Below, piece by piece: positions 1 to 12,818 of a stretch of DNA of 64,000 bases. The notes under the pieces are model-generated. The model was not told where the DNA came from. It did no database searches and worked only from the letters and a program-made list of their open reading frames with translations. Source of the DNA: Burkholderiales bacterium (GTDB taxonomy: Bacteria > Pseudomonadota > Gammaproteobacteria > Burkholderiales > Burkholderiaceae_C); the NCBI GenBank assembly GCA_019510465.1, contig JAEKKH010000154.1, forward strand, positions 1 through 64,000. Reading direction: 5' to 3'. Made by a program: the position numbers and the translations under genes. Each line of letters opens with the position of its first letter. Within the stretch, counting starts at the first letter, position 1.

Positions 1-169
1 GCGGCTTCCCTCGTGCGTACGCGACTCCTAGATTCATGCCGCCCGCCTTATCGATGAACCGCACACTAGCCGTCTCGCCGGTCGAGGGTGACATGTAAGG
101 CGGCGCCAGCGTGTTGCATCCCGTCAGGGCGCTGATTGTCAGCAGAGCGCAGAGAAGAAGCAGTCTCAT
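1..169 (-). CDS. Lipoprotein, truncated at left window edge
   Basis: Reverse strand reads MRLLLLCALLTISALTGCNTLAPPYMSPSTGETASVRFIDKAGGMNLGVAYARGKP..., a signal peptide with lipobox LTGC, open to the window edge (not in the ORF track because it is truncated). Confidence 0.7.
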   Translation of the reverse strand, partial: MRLLLLCALLTISALTGCNTLAPPYMSPSTGETASVRFIDKAGGMNLGVAYARGKP

Positions 170-322
170 TCGAGGTGGATCCTAGTGTTTCGACGCCATT
201 GTGGCGCGCCAGCGTGCCTTGGTGTTGGTCGATCGTCCGGGCGCAGTCAAATCGGACGATCATGCGGCTCACTCGCCTTAAAGCCGACCTTGGCGAAGGA
301 CTGCTCCTGGCCGGCAGCCGAA

Positions 323-694
323 TCAAGCGCGCGGCTTGAACTGAGCCGGATCGTAGAAGAACTGCTCTTCGCGAATGCGCTCGCCCACCCAACGCTGATA
401 AGCCAGTTCCTCGAACTGGACTGGATGTCCGCGGCTGTCGACATAGCCGAATGTCCAGCGAAGAACAACCGTGTCTCCTTCAATCAAGAACGGGCGAATG
501 CACCGCGCCGTCATGTTGGTGACGGACGCCTGGGCAGCGGTCTCGTGTGCCAAGAGCGCCAGCTTGCCAATTCGCGGGGCTGACTGGTTCTCCTGCATCG
601 ACGCATTCTCTGCGTAGAACTCATCAAGCGCGGCGACCCCCTGGCCGGCTTCCACAAGATCAACGAATCGCTCCACTGTCTGACGCATCGGCAT
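323..694 (-). CDS. SnoaL-like / nuclear transport factor 2-fold protein
   Basis: MPMRQTVERFVDLVEAGQGVAALDEFYAENASMQENQ... is typical of SnoaL/NTF2-like proteins; internal start chosen. Confidence 0.7.
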   Translation of the reverse strand: MPMRQTVERFVDLVEAGQGVAALDEFYAENASMQENQSAPRIGKLALLAHETAAQASVTNMTARCIRPFLIEGDTVVLRWTFGYVDSRGHPVQFEELAYQRWVGERIREEQFFYDPAQFKPRA

Positions 695-1241
695 GCCAGG
701 ATTGTCCACGGAATTCGGGGCAACAATGCTGCTCTGAAGCTGCCGTTCGCGACCGCCCGCTCGTGGCCGAAATGGGCGCCCGTCCTGCCTCGGGGACATC
801 ACGGCCGATACTTCTCCATGTCCCGCGGCCACTGCAGGTATGGCATGAGAGTCTTACGATCCTCGTCGCTCAACGGGGCCGCCAAGGCAGGTGCAAGAGC
901 CCGTACCTGCGGCCAAGGTGCGTTCGCGGTCACCACGCTGGCGAAGCCCATGAGCTTTTCGATATTCTCCAGCGGTGGACGAACGCTGAGCGGGCGTAGG
1001 TCGCAACTGAAGTCATACATCATGACGTTGATCGCACGACGCCATTCATCCGGGAACTGAGCCGGACGTTCCCTGAGGTGCAGTGAGCCGCCGATGGCGT
1101 TCGACCGCAGGTCCAGCCTCCTCGAAAGCGGTCGACCGAAAGGGACGGCGACTGGCCGCGTGCCTCCCGGCAGCAGTCGGGGCGATCGTCACGTCGCCTG
1201 GTTGCGATGGAGAGCGGCTCCTCGTCGTCCGAAAGTCGTCA

Positions 1242-1805
1242 TCAACCGGCGAGTGGGCTCGTGTCCGCGCCCGCCTTCGGCCAACCGGCTTGCGCTGCCC
1301 GACGAAGACTTGCCTTGACGACCAGGCGATGAAAAGGCGCAATGAGACGGATGTAGGCCCGACCCAGAAGGTTGTGGCAGTGGACGACGGTCGAGATCGT
1401 CAGTTGGCCGCCCGCGGTTGGGGACGGATCGGGACTGCGCAGTACCGATAGCCTGAAATCGAGGTGCCTGTCGTCCTCCCCCAGGATGAGCTCGGACTCG
1501 CCCCTGCTGTACACCCTGAAGAAGGCGATTCGGTCGCCCTCGGCCTCATCGGAGAGAGTCGAAAGGCGTCTGGCAGTCTTGAGACCAAAGCACGCGACGA
1601 TGGCGTCTCGGAAACTGGTGAGCCATCCGATCCACAACGGCTGCTGCGACATGACGAATCGCCACAAGACCTCCGGATCGCAAGAGGTGCCCAAGGGAAG
1701 TCGAACGGCAAATGCGTCCGCAAGACTCGTTGAAGCGTAGAGACGAGTCACGCAAGACTGCCGGGGAATGGCAACCGGTTCGACGAGCGTCAATTCACTT
1801 GGCAC
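1242..1805 (-). CDS. DUF2867 domain-containing protein
   Basis: C-terminal HNLLGRAYIRLIAPFHRLVVKASLRRA motif typical of DUF2867. Confidence 0.75.
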   Translation of the reverse strand: MPSELTLVEPVAIPRQSCVTRLYASTSLADAFAVRLPLGTSCDPEVLWRFVMSQQPLWIGWLTSFRDAIVACFGLKTARRLSTLSDEAEGDRIAFFRVYSRGESELILGEDDRHLDFRLSVLRSPDPSPTAGGQLTISTVVHCHNLLGRAYIRLIAPFHRLVVKASLRRAAQAGWPKAGADTSPLAG

Positions 1806-2015
1806 GACAAGACTCCCGAGTCATCGGCACGTTGCCCTGGATGGTCCGACGAAGACCTGTGATGCGATGCGTTTCGGCTCGAACCTGGAGATCGCGAAGA
1901 CGCGCGCGATCATCGAACCTGGGTCGATCCCGCATGCGCTACATTTCCTGTAGCAACCAATATAGCCGACATCCTTGGCTTCCGCTACTTCTTTGGTAGC
2001 AATGGAGAATCAACC

Positions 2016-2375
2016 GTGGCCGACACACCTCTCCCGGGCAAGCCGGTGCGTGGCTCCAGAACGGGCCGGCCGGTGATGGCCCTGTTCGACCTTCTCGGGC
2101 GCAACTGGGCCATGAGGATCCTGTGGGAGCTGTGCCACGACGCACCGTGCACCTTTCGCGAATTGCAGGGGCGATGCGAGTCCGTTTCCCCGGGCGTCCT
2201 CAACTCGCGCCTCAAGGAACTCCGGGAGGCTCAGCTCGTCGAACTCGGTGCCAGGGGCTACCAGCCAACGTCCATGGGCAGGAGCCTGTTTGAAGTACTC
2301 CTGCCGCTGGATCGCTGGTCGAAGCGTTGGGCGACTTCACTGGCGCGCAATCAGTTGCCGCGGATCCTCACTTGA
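2016..2375 (+). CDS. HxlR-family winged-helix transcriptional regulator
   Basis: DLLGRNWAMRILWELCHDAPCTFRELQGRCESVSPGVLNSRLKELREAQLVE: HxlR wHTH; divergent from the DUF2867 gene. Confidence 0.85.
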   Translation: MADTPLPGKPVRGSRTGRPVMALFDLLGRNWAMRILWELCHDAPCTFRELQGRCESVSPGVLNSRLKELREAQLVELGARGYQPTSMGRSLFEVLLPLDRWSKRWATSLARNQLPRILT

Positions 2376-2393
2376 ATGACAGCGCAGCGCGGG

Positions 2394-2705
2394 CTACTTC
2401 TTCGCGAGCAGCAGTTGACCGGCTTGCTGAATGCGCCCTTTGAGGCCGCTGGCGATCATGCCGAGGACCCCGGCCAGCTGAAGGTCCATCGTCACTGAGG
2501 CCTCGCGCACGTCGATGACCCCCGACATGCCCTGTCCCAGCCCCGAAACGGTGAAGATCAGGCGATCGCCCTCCCATCGCTGGCTGCAAGCGCCGGCGAC
2601 GCCGGGCAACTGTCCGACGAGTTTCGCGAAGCCGGCGTCGATGCGGCGTCGCGCCTCGGCGCGGCCGAGCTGATGCGGGATGCTGATTGAAATCGGCGTG
2701 GCCAT
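2394..2705 (-). CDS. Polyhydroxyalkanoic acid system family protein (putative)
   Basis: MATPISISIPHQLGRAEARRRIDAGFAKLVGQLPG... resembles the PHA_gran_rgn family; start at 2705. Confidence 0.65.
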   Translation of the reverse strand: MATPISISIPHQLGRAEARRRIDAGFAKLVGQLPGVAGACSQRWEGDRLIFTVSGLGQGMSGVIDVREASVTMDLQLAGVLGMIASGLKGRIQQAGQLLLAKK

Positions 2706-2830
2706 GCGCGTCGGTCCGGGTTCGCTGCAGCGCGGCAAGATCCAGGCCTGCCCGATGTTCGAAGTGGCACCGCCAAGATTCCATCGAAGACGCATCGGCG
2801 GTGCGCGCGAAACGCGATGGAGATCGGAGA

Positions 2831-3562
2831 TCACCGGTAGCGCTTGACGATCGCCTGGTACGAACCATCCGCCCTCATCTGCTCGATGGCGTCCGAGATC
2901 CTCTTGGCGACGTCCTTCGGAAACTCCTGCGACGCCGCGACCCACGACACCTTGACCGGGCCCAAGGTCGGCCCGTACTTCAGTTCGGCCGGGTCGAATC
3001 CGGCCTGGCGGTAGACGCCGCGCGCCATGAGGTCGGTGGTGATCCAGGCGCCGATGCGTCCCCGCTTCAGCTTCCTGGCATTCGTCACGTCGTCGTCGGT
3101 CTCCTCGACATACGGAAATCCCGCATGTTCGACCTCGTCCTTGAAACTGGTGCCGCGCACATATCCCACCACGCGCGTCCGCGCCTCTTCGATGGACGCG
3201 GGCGGCTGCGTGAGGGTCACCAACACGGTGTGGAACTCCAGCACCGGCGCGATCCATTGGTACTGCGCTTCCCTGCCCGGCGTCCGGGTGAAGGGGATGA
3301 TGAGCACGTCATTCCTGCCCAGCGCTTCCAGCTGGGCCCGCTGCCACGGGAGAAAGCTGAATTCGAGCGAGATGCCGGCCTTGCCGCATGCCTCGCGGAC
3401 CACCTCCAGGACGACGCCGCCCGGCTGTCCGCCGGCTTCCGTCGTCAGCGGAGGAAACTCCGCCGCAACCACCTTGATGACTCGGTCGGCCGCGTCGGAT
3501 GTCCGGAGAATCGGTGCGAGCAACGCGAGCAAGCCGACGCGGTGGATAGCCCGTCTTCGCAT
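2831..3562 (-). CDS. Periplasmic substrate-binding protein (SBP_bac_3 / amino-acid type)
   Basis: Signal peptide, then VIKVVAAEFPPLTTEAGGQPGGVVLEVVREACGKAGI...; SBP_bac_3-like fold, 243 aa. Confidence 0.8.
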   Translation of the reverse strand: MRRRAIHRVGLLALLAPILRTSDAADRVIKVVAAEFPPLTTEAGGQPGGVVLEVVREACGKAGISLEFSFLPWQRAQLEALGRNDVLIIPFTRTPGREAQYQWIAPVLEFHTVLVTLTQPPASIEEARTRVVGYVRGTSFKDEVEHAGFPYVEETDDDVTNARKLKRGRIGAWITTDLMARGVYRQAGFDPAELKYGPTLGPVKVSWVAASQEFPKDVAKRISDAIEQMRADGSYQAIVKRYR

Positions 3563-3821
3563 GCGGAGTCCTCCTTCGAGATGAGTCGTGGCCGTCCAAC
3601 CGGATCCGGGCCGTCCGAACCACCCCGGCGCATCAACGCGCGCGAGGACGAGGCGGCGGGCCCGCGCCGTCCGGATCGGCTGCCAGGCGACCGAACACCC
3701 GGCGACGGCTTGTCTGCCCGTTCCGCGCCAGCGTAATATCAGATATACACCATTTCAGACCCGCCGGTGAAGGCGAAGACGTCGCCGTACCCCGTGTCGC
3801 GAGTCATGGTCCGGCGTCCCT

Positions 3822-7061
<3,240 letters not shown>

Positions 7062-7151
7062 AGTCGCCGGAACGTCAGTCGCGCCGGGTTCCTCGCGGAA
7101 TCGGCGCCGGACCTGCCGCCTCCTGCGCTGCGAAGCGCTCCGCCCAAGCGG

Positions 7152-7574
7152 TCAGGAAAATGGCCGCGCCAGCCAGGCCTTGGCCGCGCCGACCTCCTCG
7201 AAGATGTCGATGTCCCAGCCAAGGCCCTTTGCAAGCTCGATGCCGAAAGCCAGGACGCCCCGCGCGCGCGGCTCCGCGACGACCATGGCGTAGCGCAGGC
7301 TTCGATCGAGGCCGAACTCCTCGAGATTCAGGTGGAGCCCGCGAACGTAGGTACTCGAGATCTCGCCCACCAGTTCATTGAGTACCAGCACCCTGCGGAT
7401 TCCCTTGCGCCGGCATCGCTCGGTCGCTTCCGGCCAGAACTCCCATTGCTGTTCCAGCTTCTCGAAATCGTGCACGCGGCGATCCCCGCTGAAGACCACC
7501 GTCAGGGTGTCCTCAGTCTCGAAGCTGGCGAACGATGATCCGGCCGTGGCAGCCTCCGTAGACGACCCACGCAT
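7152..7574 (-). CDS. Conserved hypothetical protein, possible STAS/SpoIIAA-like fold
   Basis: Intact 140-aa ORF from MRGSSTEAATAG...; fold guess only. Confidence 0.5.
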   Translation of the reverse strand: MRGSSTEAATAGSSFASFETEDTLTVVFSGDRRVHDFEKLEQQWEFWPEATERCRRKGIRRVLVLNELVGEISSTYVRGLHLNLEEFGLDRSLRYAMVVAEPRARGVLAFGIELAKGLGWDIDIFEEVGAAKAWLARPFS

Positions 7575-7748
7575 GCGCGATTCCTCGCGAGTTTGGCGCA
7601 TATCACGTGCGCTGGAAATCGCCTGCGGCAAAGGCATCCGCCCAGGATGTGGCATGCGACACGCCGTCTGCCGCACCGCGAACCCGCCCTGCCTGGCGTC
7701 ACGCCTGCAATCCCCGTGCGTGCGCTCGTCCGGCGTCGCCGGGCTCGC

Positions 7749-8807
7749 TCACTCCGGCGCCACGTGCAGCGTCGCGCGGAAGAATGACAGCGCGTCCGCG
7801 TCGATCTGCGCGTGCAGCGCGGCGCGCGAGACGCCCGGCGAATCGGCGCAGATCATCGGGTTGTCCTTGGCGAGCTCGGGGCTGCACGGCGGGATGAAGG
7901 CCCAATGGTCGGCCCCGGCGACCGCTTTCACGCCGACCAGCGTCGGCACGAGTGGCGCGAGGCGCGCCGCGTTCTCGTCCGGGCGCAGGACGCGGTCCGC
8001 GTCGCCGTAGTAGAGGAAGACCGGGCGGTCGATCGCGCCCGCACCCGCCGCGTCGAACACCAGGCTGAGCGGCGCCATGGCGAACGCGGCCTTCACACGC
8101 GGGTCGGCTGGCGGGCCCCAGCGCGTCAGCTCGGCCTGCATGTCGTCCATGAACTGCTCGAGGCTGCGGCCTTGTCGCTTCGCCTCGGCCTCCACGCGCG
8201 GCGCCTCCGCGCAGAGCGCATCCTCGGCGTAGCGGCGGCAGTAGTCGACGAAGCGCCGGAAGCGCGGCACCGCGCCGGCCAGCAGCAGGCTGGTATAGCC
8301 GCCGGCCGAGAAGCCCGCCACGCCGATGCGCGCGGGATCGACCAGCCGTTTCCACTGCGGGTCGGCCAGCAGCGCGGTGATCGTGGCCTGCACCTGGAGG
8401 GGCCGGCCGACGAGCACCGCGGCCTGGCCGACGCCGCTGGTGTCGTGGAAGTTGTCGCGGGGGTGCTCGAGGGTCGCGACCACGAAGCCATGCAGCGCGA
8501 GGAAGGCGGCGAGGTCGTGGTGGCCGAGCGCGGAGCCGGCGTTGCCATGCGACAGGACGACCAGCGGCTTCGGGCCGGGGCGCGGCGGCGCGTCGAGCGT
8601 GGCGGCCACGTCATAGGGGCCGATGCGCGTGTCCTTGCCGGCCTGGTCGCTCGGGTAGAACACGTAGCCGGGCATGCTGCCGCCGCCCACGGGATCGACG
8701 ACGCGCAGCGCGCGAAAGCCCGCGCCGGGCGCGGCGAGCAGCGCGGCGGGCGCAAGCAGCAGGGCAGCCAGGAATCGGTGCAGGCGTGGCATCGGCATGG
8801 GCTCCAT
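7749..8807 (-). CDS. Alpha/beta hydrolase (platelet-activating-factor acetylhydrolase / dienelactone hydrolase-like), secreted
   Basis: Signal peptide; VVLSHGNAGSALGHHDLAAFLALHGFVV; nucleophile elbow GVAGFSAGGYTSL. Confidence 0.85.
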   Translation of the reverse strand: MEPMPMPRLHRFLAALLLAPAALLAAPGAGFRALRVVDPVGGGSMPGYVFYPSDQAGKDTRIGPYDVAATLDAPPRPGPKPLVVLSHGNAGSALGHHDLAAFLALHGFVVATLEHPRDNFHDTSGVGQAAVLVGRPLQVQATITALLADPQWKRLVDPARIGVAGFSAGGYTSLLLAGAVPRFRRFVDYCRRYAEDALCAEAPRVEAEAKRQGRSLEQFMDDMQAELTRWGPPADPRVKAAFAMAPLSLVFDAAGAGAIDRPVFLYYGDADRVLRPDENAARLAPLVPTLVGVKAVAGADHWAFIPPCSPELAKDNPMICADSPGVSRAALHAQIDADALSFFRATLHVAPE

Positions 8808-8858
8808 CGCATGGCGGAACGGCCACTGTAGCGGACGACCCCCGGCCGCGCTTCGGCG

Positions 8859-9908
8859 TCAGGGCGAGCCCGGGAGGGATGGCGGCAGGCCGAAGGCGGC
8901 AAGGACCGTGTTCTCGAAACGGATCACCGCAGCGATGCGGTCGCCTTCGATCGCCAGGACGAAGAACCCGACGCCCTGGATGCCCGTCGGGGTCGGCAGG
9001 TAGACCCCGAAGGCCGGCTGTCCGTTGGCGCGCGCCGGTAGCAGCCGAAATCCCCGCGCCACGCCGAAGACGAACGCGAAGAAGCGGCCCACGCTGCTGC
9101 GTCCCCGGTACTGCAACGGCAGCGGCGGCATCGACAGGAAGACGTCGTCGGTGAACAGGGCCACCAATGCGTCGACGTCGGCAGCCTCATAGGCGCTGAC
9201 GAACCTGGACACGATCTCGCGTTGCGCTGCCGCATCCGTCTCGGGCAGCGCGCGCCGGGCCGCCGTCGCCGGCTGTCGGCGCTGCAGGCCCGAACGCGCG
9301 CGCTTGAGGGCGCTCTTGACGGACTCGACCGAGGTGTCGAGCATGCCGGCGACTTCGTCGGCGTGGAATCCGAGGACGTCGCGCAGGATGAGGACGGCGA
9401 GCTGGCGCGGCGGCAGGAACTGCAGCGCGGTCACGAACGCCAGGGACAGCGACTCGGCCTGCTCGTAGCGGACCTCCGGACCGGGCGATGCCCCGCCCGT
9501 GTCGTCGAGCAGTGCATCCGGATAAGGCTCGAGCCAGTGGATCTCGCCGAACTCGGTGGCTTGCGGCGGTTCGATTCCCGGGATGTCCCACGGCTTGGGC
9601 GGACGCCGGCGAACCGCCCGCAGGGCGTCGAGGCAGCGGTTGGTCGCGATGCGGTAGAGCCAGGTGCGCAGCGACGCGCGCCCGTCGAATCCGGCCAGAC
9701 CCCGCCAGGCGGCGAGCAGCACCTCCTGGAGCGCGTCCTCGGCATCGTGGAAGGAGCCGAGCATGCGGTAGCAATGGACCTGGAGCTCGCGGCGGTGCGG
9801 CTCGGTCAGCGCCCGGAAGGCCTGGCCGTCGCCGGCCCGCGCCCTCGACATCAGGTCCATTCCCGTCATCGCCATTTCCGCCATTTCGATGCCTGCATGC
9901 AGATCCAT
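8859..9908 (-). CDS. ECF sigma-70 factor with C-terminal SnoaL-like domain
   Basis: Sigma region 2 LQVHCYRMLGSFHDAEDALQEVLLAAWRGLAGFDGRASLRTWLYRIATNRCLD; region 4 RQLAVLILRDVLGFHADEVAGMLDTSVESVKSALKRAR; start at 9908. Confidence 0.88.
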   Translation of the reverse strand: MDLHAGIEMAEMAMTGMDLMSRARAGDGQAFRALTEPHRRELQVHCYRMLGSFHDAEDALQEVLLAAWRGLAGFDGRASLRTWLYRIATNRCLDALRAVRRRPPKPWDIPGIEPPQATEFGEIHWLEPYPDALLDDTGGASPGPEVRYEQAESLSLAFVTALQFLPPRQLAVLILRDVLGFHADEVAGMLDTSVESVKSALKRARSGLQRRQPATAARRALPETDAAAQREIVSRFVSAYEAADVDALVALFTDDVFLSMPPLPLQYRGRSSVGRFFAFVFGVARGFRLLPARANGQPAFGVYLPTPTGIQGVGFFVLAIEGDRIAAVIRFENTVLAAFGLPPSLPGSP

Positions 9909-9933
9909 TGTGTACAGACGTCCGGCAGCTCGC

Positions 9934-9962
9934 AAAGGGGGCGCTCGCCGAGCGCCCCTTTT
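9934..9962. terminator. Terminator-like hairpin in divergent intergenic region
   Basis: AAAGGGGGCGCTCG-C-CGAGCGCCCCTTTT: about 13-bp stem, short T run. Confidence 0.5.
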
Positions 9963-10020
9963 CGCGCTGCGGCGGCGTCTACACCAGGGATCGCCGACCA
10001 CTTGCACAAGGAGCACCGAA

Positions 10021-10614
10021 ATGGGAAGAATCGTCATCAGCACCAATGCCACCCTCGACGGCGTCGTCGAGGACCCGGACGGCCAGGAAGGCTTCGAACG
10101 GGGTGGCTGGTTCCACCAGCACGCGGGTGCCGGGGACTTCGAGGCCTGGGTCGCCAGCGAGACGGCTGAAATCCTCGCTACCGAGGCCCTGTTGCTCGGC
10201 AGGCGAAGCTTCGAATGGTTCGCGTCCCGGGCCCCGGCGATGGGCGAGCGTGTCAGCCAGCAATGGGCGGACAGGATGAACCGCCTGCCCAAGTACGTCG
10301 TGTCGTCGACGCCCCCGCGCACCGAATGGAGCCAGGCGACGCTGCTCGATCGCGACCCGATGGCCGCGATCGCGGCGCTGAAACAGACGCTGGACGGGGA
10401 CATCCTGGTCTACGGCAGCTTCCAGCTCGTGCGCACCCTGGTGGCGCGGAACCTGGCCGACGAGCTGCGGCTGGTCCTCTTTCCGGTCGTCCTGGGAACC
10501 GGCCGGAGCCTGTTCGACGGCACGGCCGAGAGCAAGCCGCTTCGACGGGTCGCCCTGCGGACGCTCGGTGACGGCCTGATGCACTGCACCTACGCGTTCG
10601 CCGGTGCCGCCTGA
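10021..10614 (+). CDS. Dihydrofolate reductase family protein (RibD C-terminal)
   Basis: MGRIVISTNATLDGVVEDPDGQEGFERGGW...ILVYGSFQLVRTLV...LRLVLFPVVLGTGRSLF. Confidence 0.9.
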   Translation: MGRIVISTNATLDGVVEDPDGQEGFERGGWFHQHAGAGDFEAWVASETAEILATEALLLGRRSFEWFASRAPAMGERVSQQWADRMNRLPKYVVSSTPPRTEWSQATLLDRDPMAAIAALKQTLDGDILVYGSFQLVRTLVARNLADELRLVLFPVVLGTGRSLFDGTAESKPLRRVALRTLGDGLMHCTYAFAGAA

Positions 10615-10838
10615 TGAGCCCGGCCGACACGCCCGAAGCGTCCACGCCGCAGCGCGACTTCCTCTACCAGCGACGTCTCGTCGCGCTGCGCCCGTTCGTC
10701 ACCGACGACGGCGTGCCGGGCGTGCAGCTGAGGTTCGCGGGCGACGAGACGATGGCGGTGCGGATCGACGTCCGCCTGCTCGACCTCGTGCAGCAGGCCA
10801 TCGAGCGGCTGCGGACCAGTCCGGCCGTCAGGCGCTAG
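10614..10838 (+). CDS. Hypothetical protein
   Basis: 74-aa ORF overlapping the DHFR-like stop by 1 nt (TGATG), suggesting an operon. Confidence 0.45.
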   Translation: MSPADTPEASTPQRDFLYQRRLVALRPFVTDDGVPGVQLRFAGDETMAVRIDVRLLDLVQQAIERLRTSPAVRR

Positions 10839-10886
10839 CGGGGCCCGCGTGCCGCCGTCCCGTGCCACCGTTCGCCGCGTGCACGG

Positions 10887-12113
10887 TCACTTCGGCGTGA
10901 GCCGGTACAAGCCGCCCTCGTGGTCGTCCTCGATCAACCACAGGGCGCCGTCCGGCCCCTGGGCGACATCGCGCACGCGAAAGCCGACCGTCCAGTGTTC
11001 GGCCGGCGTCGCAGCCGCGCCGTGGACCTGGATCCGGTGCAGGGCGTGGCTCACGAGACCGCCCGCGAACGCCGAGCCCTTCCACTTCGGGAACATCGCG
11101 CCGCTGTAGAACATGAGGCTGCCGGGCGCGAAGACCGGCGTCCAGTAGATCACGGGTTCGGCGAGATCGGGGCGCGTGTCGGGGCTCGCGATGGGCACGC
11201 CGTCGTAGTTCACCGCATAGGAGACGAGCGGCCAGCCGTAGTTCCTTCCGGGTTCGATCAGGTTGAGCTCGTCGCCGCCGCGCGGTCCGTGCTCGAGTTC
11301 CCACAGGCGGCCGTCGGGTGCGAACGCGAGGCCGTAAGGCGTGCGATGGCCCGAGGTCCAGGTCTCGGATGGCGTCAGGTTGGGGCCGTCGAAGACGACC
11401 GTGCGCACGGCCGGTGCCGTCCTGGCCGCCTCCGTGTCCTTCGGGGGATCGATCAACTCGACCGATTTCGCGCCGACCTGGCCCGCCATCGGATTGCCGG
11501 GCGCGGGCTTGCCGTCGAGCGTCAGGCGCAGGATCTTGCCGGCCGGCTGGTTCGGGTCCTGGGCCGGCGTGAAGCGCTGCCGGTCGCCGGCCGTGAGGAA
11601 GAGGAATTTCTGGTCCGGCGAGAAGGCCACGGCCGCGCCGACCTGCCCTCCCCGGCCCTTGACCGGGTCGCGCCAGACGACCTTCAGGTCCGCCAGCGAG
11701 GCGGCGTCGGCGGCGATCTTCAGCGTCGCGCGCGCGAGCGCCAGGCTGGAGCTGCCCGCATCCGGCCCGGGCTCCGAGTAGGTCAGGTAGATCGCGCCAT
11801 CGCTTGCATGGGACGGCGCGAGGTAGACGCCGAGCAGGCCGTTCTGCCCGCCATACTGCACCGGCGGCACGCCGGCGACCTCGAGCTTCTGCCCGGACGC
11901 GGTCGCGACGAAGAGCTTGCCGCGCTTCTCGGTGACCAGCATGCGGCCGTCCGGCAGGAAGGCGATGCGCCAGGGCTGGTCGAACTGCGCCACCTTCGTG
12001 AGCTTGAACGGCGGCGACGGGGTCGGGGGCAGCGCGCCCGCGTTGATCTGCGCCATCGCGGGCGCCGCACCGATGAGCAATGACAGGATGAGTCCGGGCT
12101 GCGGGATGGCCAT
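10887..12113 (-). CDS. PQQ-dependent sugar dehydrogenase (aldose sugar dehydrogenase family)
   Basis: VAQFDQPWRIAFLPDGRMLVTEKRGKLFV...WTSGHRTPYGLAFAPDGRLWELEHGPRGGDELNLIEPGRNYGWPLVSY. Confidence 0.92.
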   Translation of the reverse strand: MAIPQPGLILSLLIGAAPAMAQINAGALPPTPSPPFKLTKVAQFDQPWRIAFLPDGRMLVTEKRGKLFVATASGQKLEVAGVPPVQYGGQNGLLGVYLAPSHASDGAIYLTYSEPGPDAGSSSLALARATLKIAADAASLADLKVVWRDPVKGRGGQVGAAVAFSPDQKFLFLTAGDRQRFTPAQDPNQPAGKILRLTLDGKPAPGNPMAGQVGAKSVELIDPPKDTEAARTAPAVRTVVFDGPNLTPSETWTSGHRTPYGLAFAPDGRLWELEHGPRGGDELNLIEPGRNYGWPLVSYAVNYDGVPIASPDTRPDLAEPVIYWTPVFAPGSLMFYSGAMFPKWKGSAFAGGLVSHALHRIQVHGAAATPAEHWTVGFRVRDVAQGPDGALWLIEDDHEGGLYRLTPK

Positions 12114-12256
12114 GCGTCGTTCGCCAGTGGATCGTGCGGGCAGTATGGCGCGGCGCCGAAGGCCGTGCCGCGCGCCGGCCTATCCCCGTGGCGCACCGGA
12201 TCGCGCGCCCCGCAGGCAGCGCGCCGCCACGCGATCGCGGCTCGCCCGTCGTGCCT

Positions 12257-12814
12257 TCAGCGCGACGGCGGCAGCCTGATCGACGCCGTGCCGGCCAGAA
12301 GACGATCGGCGCGCAGGCGCTCGATCAGCTGCGTGGCGATGTCGTCGGCGACGCCGTCGCCCCACTGCCCGAATCCGAGCGTGGCCATGCGGATCTCCGC
12401 CGTCCAGATCGGTCTCTCGTACAGGCGGTCCTGGAGCGTCGCACGCATGACCAGCGCCTGTCCGGTGCGGCTGTTCCAGGATGCGGAGACCGGCTCCAGC
12501 GTCAGCACCTCCTCGCCCGTCGCCGGCGCGGCGCCGTCGCTCCACCAGCGCGCCTGCAGTCCGTTCAGGCTCAGGTCCGCCGGCAGGCGCTCCTGCAGGC
12601 TGGGCGCGAGCCTGTCGAGATTGCGCTGCCCCAGGTTGCCGGCCAGGTTGGCCTTGGCGAAGCTGCCGGGCCTGGCCAGCACGATGACGCGGTCGACCGG
12701 TCCGTGCGGCGCGCCGATGACGTTGCTGCTGACATGCGTCGACACGCAGCCCGCGAGCGAACCGGCCAGGGCCGCGGCGAGCGCGATCGCGCCCGCGAAT
12801 CCGAGCTGGGTCAC
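12257..12814 (-). CDS. Lipoprotein of unknown function
   Basis: Lipobox SLAGC; 185 aa. Confidence 0.6.
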   Translation of the reverse strand: MTQLGFAGAIALAAALAGSLAGCVSTHVSSNVIGAPHGPVDRVIVLARPGSFAKANLAGNLGQRNLDRLAPSLQERLPADLSLNGLQARWWSDGAAPATGEEVLTLEPVSASWNSRTGQALVMRATLQDRLYERPIWTAEIRMATLGFGQWGDGVADDIATQLIERLRADRLLAGTASIRLPPSR

Positions 12815-12818
12815 GGCG

